A DNA stretch of 9,129 nt from Methylophilaceae bacterium UBA6140 (GTDB taxonomy: Bacteria > Pseudomonadota > Gammaproteobacteria > Burkholderiales > Methylophilaceae): assembly GCA_002423265.1 (NCBI GenBank), contig DIVE01000002.1, positions 1-9,129 on the forward strand. The letters run 5' to 3'. The translations under genes and the position numbers were made by a program. Shown in pieces: positions 6,403 through 9,129 of the stretch. The notes beneath the pieces were generated by a model. The model was given only the letters and a program-made list of their open reading frames with translations, was not told the DNA's origin and ran no database searches. Position 1 is the first letter of the stretch. Each line of letters opens with the position of its first letter.

Positions 6403-6416
6403 TTGATGTAAATCAA
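6403..6416 (-). promoter_or_regulatory. Perfect FNR box upstream of ompW
   Basis: TTGATGTAAATCAA is an exact match to TTGAT-N4-ATCAA. Its centre (6409.5) lies 41.5 bases from the start site predicted by the TAGAAT hexamer, which is the class II position for FNR activation of ompW. Being palindromic it could also affect the rightward small membrane-protein gene at 6493, but no well-placed -10 is seen on that side. Confidence 0.9.
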
Positions 6417-6492
6417 TAAAGTATGGATTAGCGCTTGAGCACACAGAGAAGTCTCAGCAGAATCTGTGCTCCAACGAACTTGAGAGCCGGAC

Positions 6493-6717
6493 ATGCAATC
6501 GACAGTGATGGGGCTGACCGAAGCCCAGATGACGGAAATCGGCATGACACTGGGCGTAGGCGGCCTGATGTTGATGATGCTGCTGATCGTGGGCCATCTG
6601 GCCTGGGAATCGAGGGCGGGGAAATTTGGTACTTTTGTGCTGTTTCTTGGCCTGACGCTGGGGCTGGTGGGGTTCACCGCCAAGTACGTGATTCAGCTGG
6701 CGCTGGGCATCGAATAA
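6493..6717 (+). CDS. Small two-helix membrane protein, resembles DUF2788 family
   Basis: This 74-residue protein has two predicted transmembrane helices, about 18-38 and 46-66, separated by a short polar loop WESRAGKFG. The pattern LTEAQ near the N-terminus, a Gly-rich first helix, the KFG loop and a second helix FLGLTLGLVGF followed by KYVIQ recalls the uncharacterised DUF2788 proteins of proteobacteria. That assignment is from memory of the family pattern, and the function is unknown. The ATG at 6493 has GAGAG about 7 bases upstream; a second ATG at 6508 is possible. The gene stands alone: it is divergent from ompW, and its TAA (6715-6717) touches the stop codon of the convergent permease gene. 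No clear promoter of its own was found. Confidence 0.72.
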   Translation: MQSTVMGLTEAQMTEIGMTLGVGGLMLMMLLIVGHLAWESRAGKFGTFVLFLGLTLGLVGFTAKYVIQLALGIE

Positions 6718-7938
6718 TTACTGATACCTGAGCGCTTCGATCGGATTCATGCGTGCAGCCTTGCGCGCCGGATAAAAGCCGAAAAAGACACCGACAGTCG
6801 CCGCAACTGCGAAAGCAGTGATTGCCGCATTGCTTGAAATCACAATTGACGCGCCGGTCAGCAGGTTAACCAGCAGTGCGCCGCCTATTCCCAGAAAGAG
6901 ACCGATGAGGCAGCCGGCGACCGATATCATGATGGCTTCCAACAAGAATTGCTGCATGATGTCGCGCTCTCTTGCACCAATCGCCATGCGGATGCCGATT
7001 TCGCGGGTGCGTTCGGTGACCGAGACCAGCATGATGTTCATGATGCCGATACCGCCAACCAGCAGAGAAACCGAGGCGATGGCGCCGAGCAGGAGCGACA
7101 TGGTGCGGGTGGTTTCGGCAGCCGACTTGGCAGCGGCAGTCAGGTTACGCACGAAGAAATCATCCTCGTCATCCTCTCGCAGCTTGTGCCTCTGCCGTAG
7201 CAGGCTGTTCATGCCGTTTTCCGCCATGGTCATGGTTTGCGGGCTTTCTGCCTGCACCATCAGCATGCGCACGCTGTCGGGGAACTGGGCGCCGAACAGT
7301 TTGCGCTGCGCGGTGGTCAGCGGCACGATGATGGTGTCGTCCTGATCCCGCCCATCGAGACTTTGGCCCTTGCTCTCGAGTACACCGAGCACGACGAACG
7401 GCGCTTGCTTGATGCGTATGGTCTTGCCTACCGGGTCGCTATCGGCGAACAGGTTCTCCACCACAGTCTTGCCGACCAGTGCAACGCGGGTGGCTGAGCG
7501 GATGTCGGAATCTGAAAAGCTGTAGCCCTCAGTCAGGTTCCATCCGCGCACGTCGAGATAATCCGGCGTGGTACCGATGATGCTGGTTGCCCAGTTGCTG
7601 GAGCCGAATATGACCTGCGCATTGCCCATGCTGACCGGGGCTACGGCTTTGACGCCTTCAAGCCGGGCAATCGCTTCGCCATCCTGCACTGTCAGCGAGG
7701 CTGCGTTACCGCCGCCGAGGCGGGCGCCGCTGGTGGTTCTGGAACCTGAAAGCACGATGAAAAGATTGCTGCCCATGGCGTTGATCGACTGCTTGACCGA
7801 TTCCTGCGCGCCTTGGCCGATCGCCATCATCAGCACTACGGCACTGACACCGATGACCATGCCGAGCATGGTGAGAAAGGTGCGCAGCCGGTTCGCGCCC
7901 ATCGCATGCCAGGCTTCACCGAGCATTGCACCGAACAT
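6718..7938 (-). CDS. ABC transporter permease, MacB/FtsX type
   Basis: This 406-residue inner-membrane protein is the transmembrane component of a MacB-like exporter. It has the type VII ABC layout: an N-terminal helix (about 20-42, in RTFLTMLGMVIGV), a large periplasmic MacB-PCD domain (about 45-275), then three helices (about 280-304, 331-360 and 371-390). The coupling segment SVTERTREIGIRMAIGA (306-322) and the C-terminal GFYPARKAARMNPIEALRYQ are family hallmarks. In MacB proper the ATPase and this part are fused; here they are separate genes. The start overlaps the ATPase stop as TGATG. A GGAG 8 bases upstream lies inside the ATPase gene. Adjacent adaptor and ATPase genes suggest tripartite export with an outer-membrane factor. 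The substrate cannot be told from sequence. Confidence 0.95.
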   Translation of the reverse strand: MFGAMLGEAWHAMGANRLRTFLTMLGMVIGVSAVVLMMAIGQGAQESVKQSINAMGSNLFIVLSGSRTTSGARLGGGNAASLTVQDGEAIARLEGVKAVAPVSMGNAQVIFGSSNWATSIIGTTPDYLDVRGWNLTEGYSFSDSDIRSATRVALVGKTVVENLFADSDPVGKTIRIKQAPFVVLGVLESKGQSLDGRDQDDTIIVPLTTAQRKLFGAQFPDSVRMLMVQAESPQTMTMAENGMNSLLRQRHKLREDDEDDFFVRNLTAAAKSAAETTRTMSLLLGAIASVSLLVGGIGIMNIMLVSVTERTREIGIRMAIGARERDIMQQFLLEAIMISVAGCLIGLFLGIGGALLVNLLTGASIVISSNAAITAFAVAATVGVFFGFYPARKAARMNPIEALRYQ

Positions 7939-8660
7939 CAGGCCGGCTCCATTTCTGCGGCAGCTGGAGAAGGTGTTGTATAAGAGTCATGCACGATGCG
8001 GCCATCGAGAAATCGCACCTGACGTTTTGCGTGGCTGGCGATGTCGGCTTCGTGAGTGACGATGATGATGGTGATGCCCTCATCGTTCAGCTCGGCAAAC
8101 AGCCGCATGATGTCCTCGCTGGTTTTACTGTCCAGATTGCCGGTAGGTTCGTCAGCCAGTATGAGCCTGGGCTGGTTGACCAATGCGCGGGCGATGGCGA
8201 CGCGCTGCTGCTGGCCGCCCGAAATCTGGTTCGGCAGCGAGGCGGTATACATGCCGAGCCCGACTTTTTCCAGGAGAGCTTGCGCGCGCTGGTGACGTTC
8301 GCGCTTGCCGGTTCCGGCGTAGACCAGCGGAAGAGAGACGTTGTCCAGCAGGTCGGAGCGTGTGAGCAGATTGAACCCCTGAAAGACGAAACCGATGGTG
8401 CGGTTGCGAATATGTGCCAACCTTGGGCTGTCGAGTTCAGAGACGGCATGGCCGTCGAGCGTATATTCGCCGCTGCTGGGTTTGTCCAGGCAGCCGAGAA
8501 TGTTCATGAAAGTCGATTTTCCGGAGCCGGAAGGCCCCATGATCGCGACATATTCGCCCGCCGAGATGGACAAGCTGACGTCTTTCAGCACCGGGAATGG
8601 TCCGAGCGCGGTCTGGTAGTCCTTGTAGAGGTGGCTCACCTCAATGATGGGCTTTTGCAT
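7938..8660 (-). CDS. ABC transporter ATP-binding protein, MacB/LolD type
   Basis: This 240-residue cytoplasmic ATPase powers the neighbouring permease. All nucleotide-binding motifs are seen: Walker [10 protein letters not shown] (42-50), Q-loop Q94, signature ISGGQ (146-150; Ile in place of the more usual Leu), Walker B LILADE (166-171) with catalytic E171, D-loop around NLDS (175-178) and switch H203. The segment [18 protein letters not shown] is characteristic of the MacB/LolD/FtsE group. The family's typical length is 220-250 residues. It shares one base with the gene on each side (TGATG), so adaptor, ATPase and permease are translationally coupled in one leftward operon. A LolD role is less likely, because a periplasmic adaptor is encoded next to it and no LolC/LolE pair is seen. 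Confidence 0.96.
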   Translation of the reverse strand: MQKPIIEVSHLYKDYQTALGPFPVLKDVSLSISAGEYVAIMGPSGSGKSTFMNILGCLDKPSSGEYTLDGHAVSELDSPRLAHIRNRTIGFVFQGFNLLTRSDLLDNVSLPLVYAGTGKRERHQRAQALLEKVGLGMYTASLPNQISGGQQQRVAIARALVNQPRLILADEPTGNLDSKTSEDIMRLFAELNDEGITIIIVTHEADIASHAKRQVRFLDGRIVHDSYTTPSPAAAEMEPA

Positions 8661-9129
8661 CAGAACATCCTGAAACGCATCGTGCTCGCAGCGGATGGAC
8701 TTTGACCGGCGGCATCGTCAACAATGACCTTGTCACCCGGTTTCAGCGCATCGGTTTCGATTTCCGTCATGCGGCCATCGGTGATGCCGACGTGCACCGG
8801 CACCGTTTCCAATACGGTCTTGCCTTTTTCGGTGCGCAGCACATACAGCTTGCCGGCGCCATGGTGGTCGCTGACTGTTGCCTTTCGCTCCGGAGCGGCG
8901 GGTCTTGGTTGTGCCGTGCTTTCATCGGTCTTTGGTTTGTATCTGAGAGCTGCATTGGGGGCCAGCAGTACGTTCTGCCGGTTGGCAATCTCGATGTTCA
9001 CATAGGCGGTCATGCCCGGCAGCAGGATTTCATCAGGATTGTCGACCGATATGACGACATCGTAGGTGACCACATTGGAGGTGATGGTCGGGTTGAGTCT
9101 CAGCTGCTTGACGATCCCCTCGAAGCTGC
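8660..9129 (-). CDS. Periplasmic adaptor of an ABC efflux system, MacA/HlyD family (C-terminal part)
   Basis: Only the last 155 residues are in the window; the frame is open to the right edge, so the N-terminal anchor, hairpin and lipoyl domains are missing. Visible parts include a beta-barrel segment with SNVVTYDVVISVDNPD and LLPGMTAYVNIEIANRQNV, then LLAPNAALRYKP, all typical of MacA-like membrane fusion proteins. A polar, Pro/Ala-rich linker (roughly visible residues 66-93) leads into a membrane-proximal domain ending LKPGDKVIVDD. The protein bridges the inner-membrane ABC pump to an outer-membrane channel. A GTG at 9073 lies inside the domain and is not the start. The stop overlaps the ATPase start (TGATG), and AGGATG just before it is the ATPase ribosome-binding site. 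Confidence 0.95.
   Translation of the reverse strand, partial: SFEGIVKQLRLNPTITSNVVTYDVVISVDNPDEILLPGMTAYVNIEIANRQNVLLAPNAALRYKPKTDESTAQPRPAAPERKATVSDHHGAGKLYVLRTEKGKTVLETVPVHVGITDGRMTEIETDALKPGDKVIVDDAAGQSPSAASTMRFRMF

Noticed and set aside
7926..8705. Plus-strand open frame of 259 codons opposite the ABC ATPase
   Set aside because: It mirrors the ATPase gene, whose Walker, signature and H-loop motifs are complete. There is no ribosome-binding site or family resemblance.
8660..9073. Separate small gene starting at the GTG at 9073
   Set aside because: The frame continues to the window edge with conserved adaptor sequence upstream of that GTG, so it is the interior of a larger gene.

Overview
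The window looks like chromosomal DNA of a respiring Gram-negative bacterium, most likely a betaproteobacterium. The reasons are moderate GC, a high-affinity cbb3 oxidase operon with betaproteobacterial-style CcoG, an FNR regulator and an OmpW porin. The family-level assignment is inference. No mobile element, CRISPR array, rRNA or tRNA gene was seen. Every gene except one small membrane protein belongs to a recognisable family.

Layout. Positions 1-3118 (+ strand) hold the downstream part of a cbb3 cytochrome oxidase operon: the 3' end of ccoO, then ccoQ, ccoP, ccoG and a short ccoH/fixH. ccoN and the operon promoter lie to the left, outside the window. Positions 3138-3857 (- strand) encode an FNR-type [4Fe-4S] oxygen-sensing regulator, convergent with ccoH. 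Positions 4036-5448 (+) encode HemN, the oxygen-independent coproporphyrinogen III dehydrogenase, divergent from fnr. Two back-to-back intrinsic terminators at 5472-5588 separate hemN from an ompW-like outer-membrane protein gene at 5618-6328 (-). A 74-residue two-helix membrane protein resembling DUF2788 lies at 6493-6717 (+). It abuts the end of an export operon read leftward from the right edge: a periplasmic adaptor (partial), an ABC ATPase and a MacB/FtsX-type permease, each pair overlapping by one base as TGATG.

How it fits together. The left two-thirds reads as a local low-oxygen module: terminal oxidase and its copper/assembly factors, the oxygen sensor, and an anaerobic haem synthesis enzyme. 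Two FNR boxes are visible, TTGACCTGTATCAA before hemN (3969-3982) and the perfect consensus TTGATGTAAATCAA before ompW (6403-6416). Each lies exactly 22 bp upstream of a -10-like hexamer, the geometry of FNR-activated (class II, -41.5) promoters. The hemN box overlaps the most upstream possible ATG (3982), which argues for the internal start at 4036. A 7-7-7 inverted repeat sits on the predicted ompW start site and could be a repressor operator.

I see no convincing undescribed system. The items most worth a second look are the paired FNR promoters, the ompW operator-like repeat, the very short FixH without ccoI/ccoS beside it, the fnr start that lacks a Shine-Dalgarno sequence, and the small uncharacterised membrane protein.
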